A DNA stretch of 64,000 bases from Chroogloeocystis siderophila 5.2 s.c.1. Its GTDB lineage: Bacteria; Cyanobacteriota; Cyanobacteriia; Cyanobacteriales; Chroococcidiopsidaceae. The translations under genes and the position numbers were made by a program. Shown piece by piece: positions 49,363-58,488 of the stretch. The stretch is taken from positions 1-64,000 of the forward strand of contig NZ_MRCC01000008.1 in assembly GCF_001904655.1 (NCBI RefSeq), given 5' to 3'. The notes under the pieces were generated by a model. That model ran no database searches. It was not told the origin of the DNA and saw only the letters and a program-made list of their open reading frames with translations. The stretch's first letter is position 1, and each line of letters opens with the position of its first letter.

Positions 49363-51648
49363 ATGAACGCCGCTGTTTCCACCGTTACTCATGCTACCGC
49401 TCCCGTCGCCTTTGATGTCGAGCTTCCCGAATGGCTGCAAAAGTGTTTGGTTGCACCGCAGGAGAGTCATCAACCTTCGGAGCAAGACAATAGCTTGATT
49501 TGTCGGGCTTTTAGCTTCGCGTACGATCTACATCAAGGTCAATACCGCAAATCTGGCGAACCTTATATTTGTCACCCCGTAGCTGTCGCCGGTTTGTTAC
49601 GCGATTTGGGTGGTAGCAGCGCGATGATTGCTGCGGGATTTCTCCATGATGTCGTTGAAGATACGGATGTCTCAATTGAAGAAATTGAACAGCGCTTTGG
49701 GAATGAAGTTCGTCAGTTAGTTGAAGGGGTAACAAAGCTTTCTGAATTTTCGCAGAAGTTTTCTAGCAAAACTGAGCGCCAAGCAGAGAATTTTCGGCGA
49801 ATGTTCTTGGCGATGGCGAAAGATATCCGCGTGATCGTAGTGAAACTTGCCGATCGCCTTCATAATATGCGGACATTAGAACATCTCGCACCCGAAAAAC
49901 AGCGGCGAATTGCCTTAGAAACGCGCGAAATTTTTGCACCGTTAGCGAATCGGTTAGGAATTGGACGCTTCAAGTGGGAATTAGAAGATTTAGCGTTTAA
50001 GTACCTAGAACCTGAAGCCTATCGGCAAATTCAAGACTTAGTAGCTGAAAAACGGGCGAATCGAGAAGCTAGGCTAACACGCGTCATCGACGTGTTGAAA
50101 GCGCGGATGGAGCAAGCTGAAATTAAATGTATCGATATCAGCGGTCGTCCGAAGCATCTTTACGGAATCTACCAGAAAATGCAGCGGCAACAAAAAGAAT
50201 TTCACGAAATCTACGACATCGCCGCGATTCGGATCATTGTCAATACCAAAGAAGAATGCTACCGCGCTTTAGCCGAGGTTCACGATGCGTTTAAACCCAT
50301 TCCAGGTAGATTTAAAGACTACATCGGCTTACCAAAGCCTAACCGCTACCAATCATTACATACAGCCGTTGTCGGTTTTACTGGGCGTCCATTAGAAGTT
50401 CAAATCCGCACGCTAGAAATGCACCACGTCGCCGAGTACGGAATCGCGGCGCACTGGAAGTATAAAGAAACAGGAAGTTCTAGCCATAGTCAACTCAAGA
50501 CAAGCGAGGAAAAATTTACCTGGTTGCGCCAAATCTTAGAATGGCAAAATGACCTCAAAGATGTCAATGATGCGCAAGAATATCTTGATAGCGTCAAAGA
50601 TAACTTGTTTGAAGACGACGTTTATGTTTTTACCCCGAAAGGTGATGTCGTTTCGCTGACCGCAGGCGCAACTCCTGTTGATTTTGCCTATCGTATTCAC
50701 ACCGAGGTCGGAAACCATTGTTGCGGAGCGCGTGTCAATGAGAGAATGGTAACGCTAGATACGCCATTAAAAAACGGCGACATCGTAGACATTCTGACGC
50801 AAAAAAATAGCCATCCGAGTTTAGATTGGCTCAACTTTGTGGTGACGACTGGAGCAAAAAACCGTATTCGTCAATGGTACAAGCGATCGCACCGCGAAGA
50901 AAATATTGCGCGGGGACGCGAGTTGTTAGAAAAAGAACTCGGTAAAACAGGCTTTGAGGCGCTACTGAAATCAGAACCGATGCAAGCCGTTGCTGAAAAA
51001 TGTAACTATCATAGCGTCGAAGACCTCTTGGCGGCGTTGGGTTACGGTGAAATTACACTTAATCTTGTTCTCAATCGCTGGCGGGAAATTATTAAAGCCC
51101 AACAACCAATCGCGCAGACACCAGATGTCACCGTTTTACCGTCTTCTACCAAAACACATAAAGAACCGCTACCCAGTTCGCGATCCGATTCTCCCATCGC
51201 GGGTGTCGAAGGCTTGCTGTATCACTTGGCAAAGTGTTGTACGCCGATTCCAGGCGAACCAATTATCGGAGTTGTCACGCGCAATAGTCGCGGTATTTCA
51301 ATTCACCGTCAAGGATGCCAGAATGTTGAGAATATCGAAGGCGATCGCTTAATTCCTGTCAGTTGGAATCATAACAACTCCGAAAGAAGTCGCCCGCAGA
51401 CTTACACCGTCAATATTCAGATCGAAGCAATTGATCGCGTGGGAATTCTTAAAGATATTCTCTCACGTCTCAGCGATCAAAGCATTAATGTGCGCAATGC
51501 TCAAGTCAAAACATCCGACGGGCAACCTGCTTTAATTGATTTAGGAATTGATGTCCGCGATCGCACTCAGCTTGAACAAGTTTTTGCACAAATTAAGAAA
51601 ATGAGCGATGTTATTAATCTACGCCGCATCGGTCAGGCTGAAGACTAA
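49363..51648 (+). CDS. spoT: Bifunctional (p)ppGpp synthetase/hydrolase (RelA/SpoT, Rsh)
   Basis: Rsh makes and breaks the stringent-response alarmone. The 761-residue protein (from ATG 49363) has an HD hydrolase domain (YICHPVAVAGLL, AAGFLHDVVEDTDVS, KLADRLHNMRTL), a synthetase domain (YDIAAIRIIV, GRFKDYIGLPKPNRYQSLHT), a TGS domain (VYVFTPKGDVVSLTAGATPVDFAY, in parts), a zinc-finger-like C-C pair (LAKCCTPIPGEPIIG) and a C-terminal ACT domain (DRVGILKDILSRLSDQSINV). Key HD residues look intact, so both activities are expected. An in-frame GTG at 49303 is an alternative start. Confidence 0.95.
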   Translation: MNAAVSTVTHATAPVAFDVELPEWLQKCLVAPQESHQPSEQDNSLICRAFSFAYDLHQGQYRKSGEPYICHPVAVAGLLRDLGGSSAMIAAGFLHDVVEDTDVSIEEIEQRFGNEVRQLVEGVTKLSEFSQKFSSKTERQAENFRRMFLAMAKDIRVIVVKLADRLHNMRTLEHLAPEKQRRIALETREIFAPLANRLGIGRFKWELEDLAFKYLEPEAYRQIQDLVAEKRANREARLTRVIDVLKARMEQAEIKCIDISGRPKHLYGIYQKMQRQQKEFHEIYDIAAIRIIVNTKEECYRALAEVHDAFKPIPGRFKDYIGLPKPNRYQSLHTAVVGFTGRPLEVQIRTLEMHHVAEYGIAAHWKYKETGSSSHSQLKTSEEKFTWLRQILEWQNDLKDVNDAQEYLDSVKDNLFEDDVYVFTPKGDVVSLTAGATPVDFAYRIHTEVGNHCCGARVNERMVTLDTPLKNGDIVDILTQKNSHPSLDWLNFVVTTGAKNRIRQWYKRSHREENIARGRELLEKELGKTGFEALLKSEPMQAVAEKCNYHSVEDLLAALGYGEITLNLVLNRWREIIKAQQPIAQTPDVTVLPSSTKTHKEPLPSSRSDSPIAGVEGLLYHLAKCCTPIPGEPIIGVVTRNSRGISIHRQGCQNVENIEGDRLIPVSWNHNNSERSRPQTYTVNIQIEAIDRVGILKDILSRLSDQSINVRNAQVKTSDGQPALIDLGIDVRDRTQLEQVFAQIKKMSDVINLRRIGQAED

Positions 51649-51654
51649 TGTAGG

Positions 51655-51858
51655 CTAGCGATTAACTGTTTGCGCATATTGTTTTGTCTTGACTTGATTA
51701 ATAATGATGTTGTCACCCTCAGTGACTACACGTGCCAAGCAAAATTCTGTATTTAACGCTTGGCATTTTTGCTGGGCGCAGATAGTACTATTAAAGAGCA
51801 TTCGCTGCACTGTTTGAGCATATTTATCGCGACTAAATGCTGATTTAATGTTGTACTG
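51655..51858 (-). pseudogene. Out-of-frame coding-like fragment after the HTH gene
   Basis: On the minus strand an open stretch without a start codon reads SAFSRDKYAQTVQRML, STICAQQKCQALNTEF, CLARVVTEGDNIIINQV and KQYAQTVNR, then stops. The YAQTV motif occurs twice. It overlaps the 3' end of the HTH gene in another frame. It looks like the true C-terminus of a protein whose start is lost or frameshifted. I do not recognise the family. Confidence 0.4.
51733..51770 (+). terminator. Possible terminator of the Rsh gene
   Basis: An 8-bp perfect stem TGCCAAGC / GCTTGGCA (51733-51740 with 51758-51765) is followed by five T. It could end the Rsh transcript. It overlaps coding-like sequence on the minus strand, so it may instead be a chance match. 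Confidence 0.5.
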
Positions 51859-52229
51859 TTAGTGTCGTAGTGCGCTAGTTTCGTTTCAAAAAATGTTCTT
51901 TTCAGTACATCTGTAGTATTTTGATTATTCTTACTATTGCTATCTGCTGCAACTGTACTACATTGCTCTGCTAATACACGAATAGACTGTCTTCTAATAA
52001 CTGAGCGAAAATTACTTTTTGTGACGTTTTCTGCGAAAGCCTGCGAAAGTAAAATCCATAATTTATAACCAACGTTTTTAATATAATTTGCCTCATATCC
52101 ATAACTTTCTGCAATTTCTGGATATGTTTTACCTTCCCAAGATTGGCGCAAAACTAGCTCTTGTACATTATTTAAAGAAATGTTTTCTAAAGCTGCATCT
52201 ACGACAAGTAGTGCTTGTTCAATATCCAT
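51753..52229 (-). CDS. Stand-alone vMAP-type N-terminal HTH domain protein
   Basis: Residues 1-90 (MDIEQALLVVDAALENIS, VQELVLRQSWEGKTYPEIAE, YIKNVGYKLWILLSQAFAENVTKSNFRSV in parts) match the helix-turn-helix domain found at the N-terminus of cyanobacterial vWA-MoxR-associated and NACHT/WD40 proteins. There it usually precedes a large signalling or effector region. Here the remaining 70 residues are low-complexity and Asn/Ser-rich, and no effector domain follows. The gene is therefore probably a truncated or frameshifted remnant, though expression as a lone DNA-binding protein is possible. Confidence 0.6.
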   Translation of the reverse strand: MDIEQALLVVDAALENISLNNVQELVLRQSWEGKTYPEIAESYGYEANYIKNVGYKLWILLSQAFAENVTKSNFRSVIRRQSIRVLAEQCSTVAADSNSKNNQNTTDVLKRTFFETKLAHYDTNSTTLNQHLVAINMLKQCSECSLIVLSAPSKNAKR

Positions 52230-52542
52230 TATTCAACAAAACAGCGATGTTTATAGTACTTTATTTTGCTTCCTAGCTTACCCGCAGATTTACAGACAAC
52301 AGATCAGTGAGTTCACCGAAATTTATCTAAGTTTCCAAAACTTTTTTATGAAGTGTGACTATAAGTGACTTTAAGTGACAGACAAAAATCGGTGGATACA
52401 CTTAAATTTGATCTAGCTTCAAAGTAAAGCAAAACTGCCTCAGTGTATTTATCAAATTCACTCCGAGGAAATACGTAAAACATTAACAAAATCTATAGTT
52501 TTTATCGCGTATCAAAGATTAGAGAATAGAAGGGAAATTAAT

Positions 52543-53136
52543 ATGGCAAAGTTTCATGGAACCACTAAAGCTGACTATCTATTAGGTTCATCATCTAATG
52601 ACATCATTTATGGCTACCAAGGCAGCGATACCCTAGTAGGGGAGGCGGGAGACGATATTCTTTACGGCGGCGGCGGTGATGACTATCTTGATGGTGGTGC
52701 TGGTAATGATATGCTGCGGGGTGGTACTGGTAATGATACGCTCTTTGGTGGTGCTGGTAATGATACTTTGCTTGGTGGTACAGGTAATGACTACCTAATC
52801 GGCTTTGCTGGTAATAATCACCTCAAAGGTGGTCAAGGTAACGATACACTCGAAAGCGGTATTGGAAATGATACTCTCACCGGTGGCGCAGGTGCAGATA
52901 TCTTTATCTTAAATAACCCTTCCGCCTACGCAATGATTCAAGACTTCAATGGAAGGCAAGGAGATATGATCGTTGCTAGTTATATGGGCTTTTATAACGG
53001 TACATTCACTTATAACAGTAGTAGCGGAGCGCTACTTTATAATGAAGTTATCAACCAGCAGGTTGTTGAACGCCAAGTCGCTCAACTTCAACCAGGTACA
53101 ATGTTTGATGTCGAGACTCAATTAATGTTCTGGTAA
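52543..53136 (+). CDS. RTX-type calcium-binding repeat protein, short
   Basis: The 197-residue protein is built of GGxGxDxLxG nonapeptide repeats over about residues 15-125 (DILYGGGGDDYLDGGAGND, NDTLFGGAGNDTLLGGTGND). Such repeats bind Ca and fold as parallel beta-rolls after secretion. The C-terminus (FILNNPSAYAMIQDFNGRQGD, ending ETQLMFW) resembles type I secretion signals of such proteins. There is no N-terminal signal peptide. GAAGGG precedes the ATG and a clear terminator follows. No enzyme domain is seen. Confidence 0.88.
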   Translation: MAKFHGTTKADYLLGSSSNDIIYGYQGSDTLVGEAGDDILYGGGGDDYLDGGAGNDMLRGGTGNDTLFGGAGNDTLLGGTGNDYLIGFAGNNHLKGGQGNDTLESGIGNDTLTGGAGADIFILNNPSAYAMIQDFNGRQGDMIVASYMGFYNGTFTYNSSSGALLYNEVINQQVVERQVAQLQPGTMFDVETQLMFW

Positions 53137-53161
53137 ACAGTCTCTCATAACTTATACGGTT

Positions 53162-53187
53162 CCCCATCCTCTGCATGGGGATTTTTT
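53162..53187 (+). terminator. Intrinsic terminator of the short RTX gene
   Basis: The stem CCCCAT / ATGGGG (53162-53167 with 53175-53180) with a 7-base loop is followed by A and six T. Confidence 0.85.
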
Positions 53188-53820
53188 ATGTCATACACAT
53201 AAAGCGATTGTGCTTATCCTTGCGGGTATTAATTATTAATTAAGACAAACACTAAATTTCTACTTTTTGATAGATGCAATTTTATCATTTATTTATAAAC
53301 TGATTTAGCTCGCGTTTTCTAAAACTAAAAGATTAATTAATGTTCATAAATTTTTCATCAAGTCTTTACATAAAATTTATACAATTAACGAATCAAAAGT
53401 AATACTTTAATATTTAGCGATTCTGATATCAGGAGGATTTACCTATTTTAGCTTTAGGATATAGCTTTAGGATAATCTAGAAATGATTCAATCTATTTTA
53501 AAGTATTTGTTTATGAAAAATCCAGCAATCCTCTTTATCAGTCTCTAAAGTAAGATTAGCATCTTTTTATACCAGTGTTTGATAGCCCATAAGGTGAGAT
53601 TTATTTCAGAAAGAAAATAGCTCTTGGGTGCAAAAGAAGTTATTTCAAACGGTTCTTGAGAATCATGTTAGTCAGCGTTTTTTGCAGAAAAATCTGCATT
53701 AGCCCTGAAACCTTTATAGAAAAAATTAAATCAAAGCGGAAAGTGCGAGTTTGACATGATGTCGTAAATCATCAATCAAATCTACGCCTTAAATATGGTT
53801 GAGGGAAAGCAGGAGAAAAT
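53188..53820. other. Long AT-rich upstream region of the second RTX gene
   Basis: These 633 bases between the two RTX genes hold no convincing gene. Two tiny open readings near 53483-53550 lack good signals. GCAGGAGA just before 53821 is the ribosome site of the next gene. The length suggests a regulated promoter or lost DNA. Confidence 0.45.
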
Positions 53821-55962
53821 ATGTCAATTATTCATGGTACGAGGAAACCTGACCTAAGAAAAGGCACTGCGAGTGCAGATCGAATCTTCGGTTGGGCATC
53901 AGGCGATAATGCTGCAAGTCCTTCAGGAAACGATACTTTGCTAGGTAATGCGGGCAACGATACGATTTATGGCGGTACAAAAGATGACAGCTTAGTAGGT
54001 GGTGCAGGGCTAGATATTCTTTATGGTGGTACAGGAAATGACACACTAGAAGGAGGTAACGGCAGCGATCGCCTCTACGGAGAAGCCAACGACGACTTAC
54101 TCTCAGGCGGTAAAGGCGACGACAGCATTTACGGTGGTTCTGGTAAAGATACTTTATACGGTGGAGATGGTCACGACCATCTTCATGGTGGTGGCGGTAA
54201 CGACAAGCTTTACGGTAACGCGGGTGATGATGTCTTAGATGGTGGGTACGGCGATGACACTCTAGCAGGTGGAATTGGTAATGATGTCTACCTCATTGAC
54301 AGTGGTAGCGATGTCGTCATTGAGAAAATTAATCCACTAGAAATTTTTGATGAAAACTGGAATATAAAAATTGTTGATGCAGATATAGATACAGTCTATG
54401 CCTCGATTAATTACACTTTAACTGATAATGTAGAAAACTTATTTCTTATTGGCGATCAGCCTCTAAATGGTACAGGAAATTCTTTAAACAACTTTCTCGT
54501 TGGCAACAATGGTAATAATAAACTCTACGGCAAAGCTGGCAATGATACGCTTGATGGTGGCTTGGGCAATAATACCTTAGTCGGCGGAATAGGTGATGAT
54601 ATTTACATTATTAATAGTGCGAATGACGTCATTGTTGAGTTACCAAACCAAGGTGTTGATATTGTTTATTCTTCAATCAGTTATGTTCTCGGCGAAAATG
54701 TAGAACATTTAGTCCTCATCGATAATGGAACTGAGGACGGGCTAATAGGTGTTGATAATCCGTTAAACACTACAGCAAATAGTATCAACACTCCTAGCTT
54801 TGCAGTGGGTAATACGTTAAACAATGACATTGTTGGCAATAATGCTAATAATATACTATACGGTGGTGCAGGTACAGACTACCTAGATGGCGGTTTGGGA
54901 AATGATACCTTAGTCGGTGGTACGGGCAATGACTATTACATTGTTGACAGTATTGAAGATTCCATTATTGAATTGGCGAATGAGGGTGTGGATTGGGTTG
55001 AATCAACCGTCAATTACACCTTAAGTAATCATCTTGAGAACCTATTACTAGGTGGCGAAGGTAATATCAATGGCACTGGTAATGCTCTCAACAACATTAT
55101 CTATGGCAACAGTGGCAACAATATCTTATTAGGTGGGCTAGGTAACGACAAAATTGACGCTAGCTTTGGTAATGATCGCCTTTACGGTAACGATGGTAAC
55201 GACACGCTCAACGGTAGCAAAGGAGACGATTTCATCGCAGGTGGTGATGGCAATGACTCGCTTGAAGGTGATGATGGCAATGACACGATCTTTGGTGGCG
55301 TGGGTAACGATAAATTAAATGGTAGTTTCGGTGATGACAGCCTCGATGGTGGAATTGGTAACGACACACTCCAAGGCGGATATGGTAACGATACGCTGAT
55401 AGGCGGTGCGGGTGACGATGTTTTGCGAGACATGGAGTTTGGTGCCGAGGCTAACTTTTTGTTTGGTGGCGCGGGTAACGACACACTAGAAGGAGGCGGT
55501 ACACTCAACGGCGGTGATGGTCACGATTACATCAGAGGTGGTTCCGACAATGACACTCTCATTGGCGGCGCGGGTAACGATACGCTTTTTGGCAGCTTTG
55601 GCGATGATGTTCTCACCGGTGGCGCAGGGCGTGACGAATTTGGCTTCTATGAACCGTTTCAAGGAGTCGATAAAATTACCGATTTTGTCGTTGGCGAAGA
55701 TCAAATTGCTGTCTATGCGATCGCACCTAATTCAGGTGTTGGTTTTGGTGTCAACTGTCAGTTGAATCGCGGGACGCACATTAGCGCCGCCCAATTTGCG
55801 ATCGGTCAAGCCGCGTCGAACACCGATCAGCGCTTTATCTATAACCACAACACTGGCGCGTTGTTTTTTGATGAGGATGGTACAGGCGCAACTCAGAAAG
55901 TACAGTTTGCACTCCTACCAAAAGGTTTAGACATAACACACGCGGATATTTTCGTATTATAG
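53821..55962 (+). CDS. Large RTX calcium-binding repeat protein
   Basis: The 713-residue protein has three blocks of RTX nonapeptides (about residues 35-165, 215-265 and 420-600, e.g. GGAGNDTLFGSFGDD). They alternate with three longer repeat units of the type VENLLLGGEGNINGTGNALNN plus YYIVDSIEDSIIELANEGVD, known from large cyanobacterial surface proteins. The C-terminus (DFVVGEDQIAVYAI, FFDEDGTGATQKVQFALL, HADIFVL) is a typical end of type I-secreted proteins. It lacks a signal peptide and enzymatic domain, so it is probably an extracellular or surface matrix protein. Its strand and strong ribosome site match the SurA-like gene downstream. Confidence 0.9.
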   Translation: MSIIHGTRKPDLRKGTASADRIFGWASGDNAASPSGNDTLLGNAGNDTIYGGTKDDSLVGGAGLDILYGGTGNDTLEGGNGSDRLYGEANDDLLSGGKGDDSIYGGSGKDTLYGGDGHDHLHGGGGNDKLYGNAGDDVLDGGYGDDTLAGGIGNDVYLIDSGSDVVIEKINPLEIFDENWNIKIVDADIDTVYASINYTLTDNVENLFLIGDQPLNGTGNSLNNFLVGNNGNNKLYGKAGNDTLDGGLGNNTLVGGIGDDIYIINSANDVIVELPNQGVDIVYSSISYVLGENVEHLVLIDNGTEDGLIGVDNPLNTTANSINTPSFAVGNTLNNDIVGNNANNILYGGAGTDYLDGGLGNDTLVGGTGNDYYIVDSIEDSIIELANEGVDWVESTVNYTLSNHLENLLLGGEGNINGTGNALNNIIYGNSGNNILLGGLGNDKIDASFGNDRLYGNDGNDTLNGSKGDDFIAGGDGNDSLEGDDGNDTIFGGVGNDKLNGSFGDDSLDGGIGNDTLQGGYGNDTLIGGAGDDVLRDMEFGAEANFLFGGAGNDTLEGGGTLNGGDGHDYIRGGSDNDTLIGGAGNDTLFGSFGDDVLTGGAGRDEFGFYEPFQGVDKITDFVVGEDQIAVYAIAPNSGVGFGVNCQLNRGTHISAAQFAIGQAASNTDQRFIYNHNTGALFFDEDGTGATQKVQFALLPKGLDITHADIFVL

Positions 55963-56081
55963 TCCTTCAGCAATGTAGTCATGAGGGGCATATTTGTTGT
56001 GTCCTAAACCTATTAGTTCATTGATGTTATCCGCATCAAGCTTTCAGGCAAACATCGAAGATGATTTTGTAAGCAGGAATT

Positions 56082-56825
56082 ATGCAAACGAGTAGTCAAG
56101 ACCAAGTTGATGCAGTTTTAGATTTATTAAGCCGTTATCAACTCATGCCGCAGTTAGCGCGCAACCTAATAATAGACAATGCGATCGCTAATGTAGCTTA
56201 CACCGATGAGGAACGCCAAACCGCGATCAAAGCCTTTGAAGCGCAACACCAAATTACCTCTACAACCCGCGAAACTTGGCTCAAGCAACAAGGTATGACC
56301 CTAACGCAAATGCACGAACTTGCGCTTCGACCTCTGTTACTAGAAAAGCACAAAACCACAGTTTGGGGACCCAAAGTAGATAACTATTTCTTAACCCGCA
56401 AAGCACATCTCGATCAGGTAGTATATTCTCTGATTCGGACGAAAGATATGGGGTTAGCACAAGAAATTTACTTTCGGATTTTAGAAGGCGAACAATCGTT
56501 TGCCGAGTTAGCCCGCGAATACTCGCAAGGTGCAGAAGCTAAAACAAGTGGGTTATTGGGACCTGTGCCTTTAGCACAGCCGCATCCTGCCATTAGTAAA
56601 CTGCTCTCTGTCAGCCAAGCTGGACAAATTTGGGCACCGCGTCCTCTAGCCGAATGGGTGGTGATTATTCGTCTGGAAAAGTTAATTCCCGCACGACTTG
56701 ATAAATCGATGCGCCGTCGTTTACAAGATGAATTATTTGAAAATTGGCTTGCCCAAAAAATGCAGCAAGTTGATATCACGCAATTTGTATCAGCAAGTTT
56801 ACGCAATCGCAACTCCGTATTGTGA
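56082..56825 (+). CDS. SurA/parvulin-like peptidylprolyl isomerase linked to type I secretion
   Basis: The 247-residue protein has an N-terminal SurA-like helical part (DLLSRYQLMPQLARNLIIDN) and a parvulin (PpiC) domain over about residues 115-210 (FRILEGEQSFAELAREYSQG, SGLLGPVPLAQPHPAISKLL). Proteins of this kind often adjoin HlyB/HlyD-type exporters in cyanobacteria and probably assist export of RTX or double-glycine substrates. It follows the large RTX gene by about 120 bases. No ABC exporter is present beside it; the DNA downstream is decayed. There is no signal peptide, so it may act in the cytoplasm. Confidence 0.8.
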   Translation: MQTSSQDQVDAVLDLLSRYQLMPQLARNLIIDNAIANVAYTDEERQTAIKAFEAQHQITSTTRETWLKQQGMTLTQMHELALRPLLLEKHKTTVWGPKVDNYFLTRKAHLDQVVYSLIRTKDMGLAQEIYFRILEGEQSFAELAREYSQGAEAKTSGLLGPVPLAQPHPAISKLLSVSQAGQIWAPRPLAEWVVIIRLEKLIPARLDKSMRRRLQDELFENWLAQKMQQVDITQFVSASLRNRNSVL

Positions 56826-56854
56826 ATGTCAGGCGATTGCGCCTGCATCCTGCA

Positions 56855-57300
56855 TCAGATATAGCGCCATGGGTGGAGATAATGCAGGAGTTGCCCAAAT
56901 TTTTTTTTCCCTCTCCGAAGCAAATATGGTTTCTTGAGGAGAAGGATATCAGGAGAAAATTGTTGCAATTTATGTAGCAGAATTGGATAAGCTTGCCTTC
57001 CCGCATTTTGCTCAAACTCTACCCCCATAAACGGAACGCTGGGAAGATTCACCACTCTCATACTCGGTAGAATTTCCCTCGTATACGCTTCCCAATTTGG
57101 TCAGATCGACTCTAACGATCAATAATCCGGACAAAACACCAATATCTGCTGCCCCTAGTGGCTCAACCTTTGCAGACGTTGGAGGGCACTCACCGTCACA
57201 CCATCCACAACAGGCACAAAACCAGAGGTTAGAATAAGGTGCTAATGTGCCAAGTAGGCTAACTGAATGCACGCTTGTAGGCTGTCCCAATAGCTATCGA
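56855..57300 (-). pseudogene. Glycosyltransferase (GT4-type) N-terminal remnant
   Basis: One minus-strand frame reads LTSGFVPVVDGVTVSALQRL, QQILVFCPDY, PNWEAYTREILPSMRVVNLP and SVPFMGVEFEQ, then LLHKLQQFSPDIL, with at least three stops inside (TAG, TGA, TGA) and another before it. This is the N-terminal pattern of family 4 glycosyltransferases (a G-x-x-P-x-x-DGV loop, then a lVF-PD strand). The donor-binding C-terminal half is missing. I read it as a dead fragment; the closest functional relative is not determinable. Confidence 0.6.
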
Positions 57301-57557
57301 TCAAGGAACGGGATGAATCTGCTTGAGCCGCTTTTATCTGTTCCTCTGAAATGCCATAGCCTGCCTGCGGTGATGTTCTAGTAGTCTACCAAAGTCATTT
57401 TGACAGGTATTGTTCTAAGTGATACCAATTTAAATAGAGGACGAGGCAGATGTATTAATCTGAGAGGAGTTGTTTAGTCTCCTGTGCTGATGGCTGGTGC
57501 AACCTCAATTGAAGTGAAAGAAAGCTGGGAAAATCTGGTCCACCAGTGGCGGCGTTG

Positions 57558-58327
57558 GGCGTTGCGGAAAGAGTAATGATTTAAGCGAAAAGTGGTACAG
57601 TTTCAAATCGTAGATAGTGCAACAATAGCCGGATGGAACACTCAATCATCTCTACTGACTCGGAGTAACAGAGAGTCTTACGATGCATCTGTGCCAAGTA
57701 GTGCCTGAGCCGCGTATTTTCCCCTTCCACCCGTGTCATGTAAGTTTTACTGACTATGTGTTGAGAGCCATCCATCAACTGCGCATAGACAGCGTAACCA
57801 TCTGTAATGTCCCAAAAGCTCTGCCAACACTTCATGACTACCCACAGTAATTGAAACGTTGCTGAACTACGATCAATCGCCAATTGTCCAGGCAATAATT
57901 CCTGGTTGCCAATGATTTACCGCCGTCCACAACCAGATTTTATGCTGCTTGTCACCTATAAACGTTTGTAATTCATCTAGAGCAGTAATCTCAGGTTCAT
58001 CTTCCGATTCCGACTCGGGCATATCTGGCAACTTTAATCCGGCTTCTCGAACCTAACCCATCACTGTAGTATGGTGAATATCACTGACCCGCTCAATGCC
58101 TCGCAGTCCCATTCCATTCAAGTACATCTTGATGCACTGCTGCCTAACATCATCTGAGTCCTTCCAGGGGCGATAGCACTCCAGAAACTAGCAACCACAT
58201 TGCTTACACCTGTAGCACTGCCTACCCTGGCGATGTCCGTTCTTGACCGCTCTGACTCGAGTTGCCATAGAAGCATTTCATTCTTCCATTTTTTTGGCAA
58301 AAATATCATTACTCTTTCCGCAACGCC
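57558..58327 (-). mobile_element. IS1-family insertion element, defective, with perfect 23-bp terminal inverted repeats
   Basis: The 770-base element is bounded by the perfect inverted repeats 57558-57580 and 58305-58327, which begin GGCGTTGCGGAAAGAG. The size matches IS1 (about 768 bp). The transposase inside is broken. No clear target duplication is visible at the outer edges (GCGGCGTTG against AAGGAAAAC). The right end lies inside a hemB-like reading frame. Confidence 0.88.
57581..58230 (-). pseudogene. IS1-family transposase, broken
   Basis: Read from the right end, fragments are RVRAVKNGHRQGRQCYRCKQ (zinc-finger-like start), QQCIKMYLNGMGLRGIERVS, HHTTVMG-stop, KIWLWTAVNHWQPGIIAWTIGD, then after a frame change WDITDGYAVYAQL, KTYMTRVEGENTRLRHYLAQ and MHRKTLCYSESVEM. 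These are the DDE-type InsAB motifs of IS1. At least two stop codons and one frameshift break it. One frame change could be the family's programmed frameshift, but the stops cannot. It ends at the TAA just inside the left repeat. Confidence 0.85.
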
Positions 58328-58465
58328 AAGGAAAACTTCCTTCACACTCAATTGTGTTTCGCATACCATCCGCCGTAATGCAGGCGTCCGGCGCAAGCGG
58401 CGCGGGCGAATTATCGGTGCATCAGTTGTCAATGTTGCATGAGTTGAAACAACTTGTGAAGACAT
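58328..58465 (-). pseudogene. hemB: Truncated porphobilinogen synthase (hemB paralogue), 5' fragment
   Basis: From ATG 58465 the frame gives 46 residues: MSSQVVSTHATLTTDAP, then IIRPRRLRRTPALRRMVCET and QLSVKEVFL, where the IS1 repeat begins. The RPRRLRRTPALRRMV-ET motif is the N-terminus of porphobilinogen (5-aminolevulinate) dehydratase. The rest of the gene is not found left of the element, so insertion was followed by deletion. A Zur-type box lies 24 bases upstream of the ATG. This suggests a zinc-regulated second copy, as known in other cyanobacteria. The working hemB must be elsewhere. Confidence 0.78.
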
Positions 58466-58488
58466 AAGCTCAGTATTTGACTTAAAAA

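Noticed and set aside
55182-55508. Ser/Pro-rich minus-strand open frame opposite the large RTX gene
   Set aside because: It is the complement of the Gly-Asn-Asp repeat codons, a typical antisense shadow.
53821-55962. Repeated GGTGGT-rich units considered as a CRISPR or satellite array
   Set aside because: The periodicity follows RTX nonapeptide codons and there are no unique spacers; no CRISPR array is visible in the window.
57012-57290. Cys-rich 92-codon minus-strand open frame
   Set aside because: The other minus-strand frame reads a glycosyltransferase with stops; this frame is its out-of-frame shadow.
57490-57557. Plus-strand stretch MAGATSIEVKESWENL resembling the start of IS630-type transposases
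   Set aside because: The match is short and weak, there is no continuation, and it runs straight into the IS1 end.
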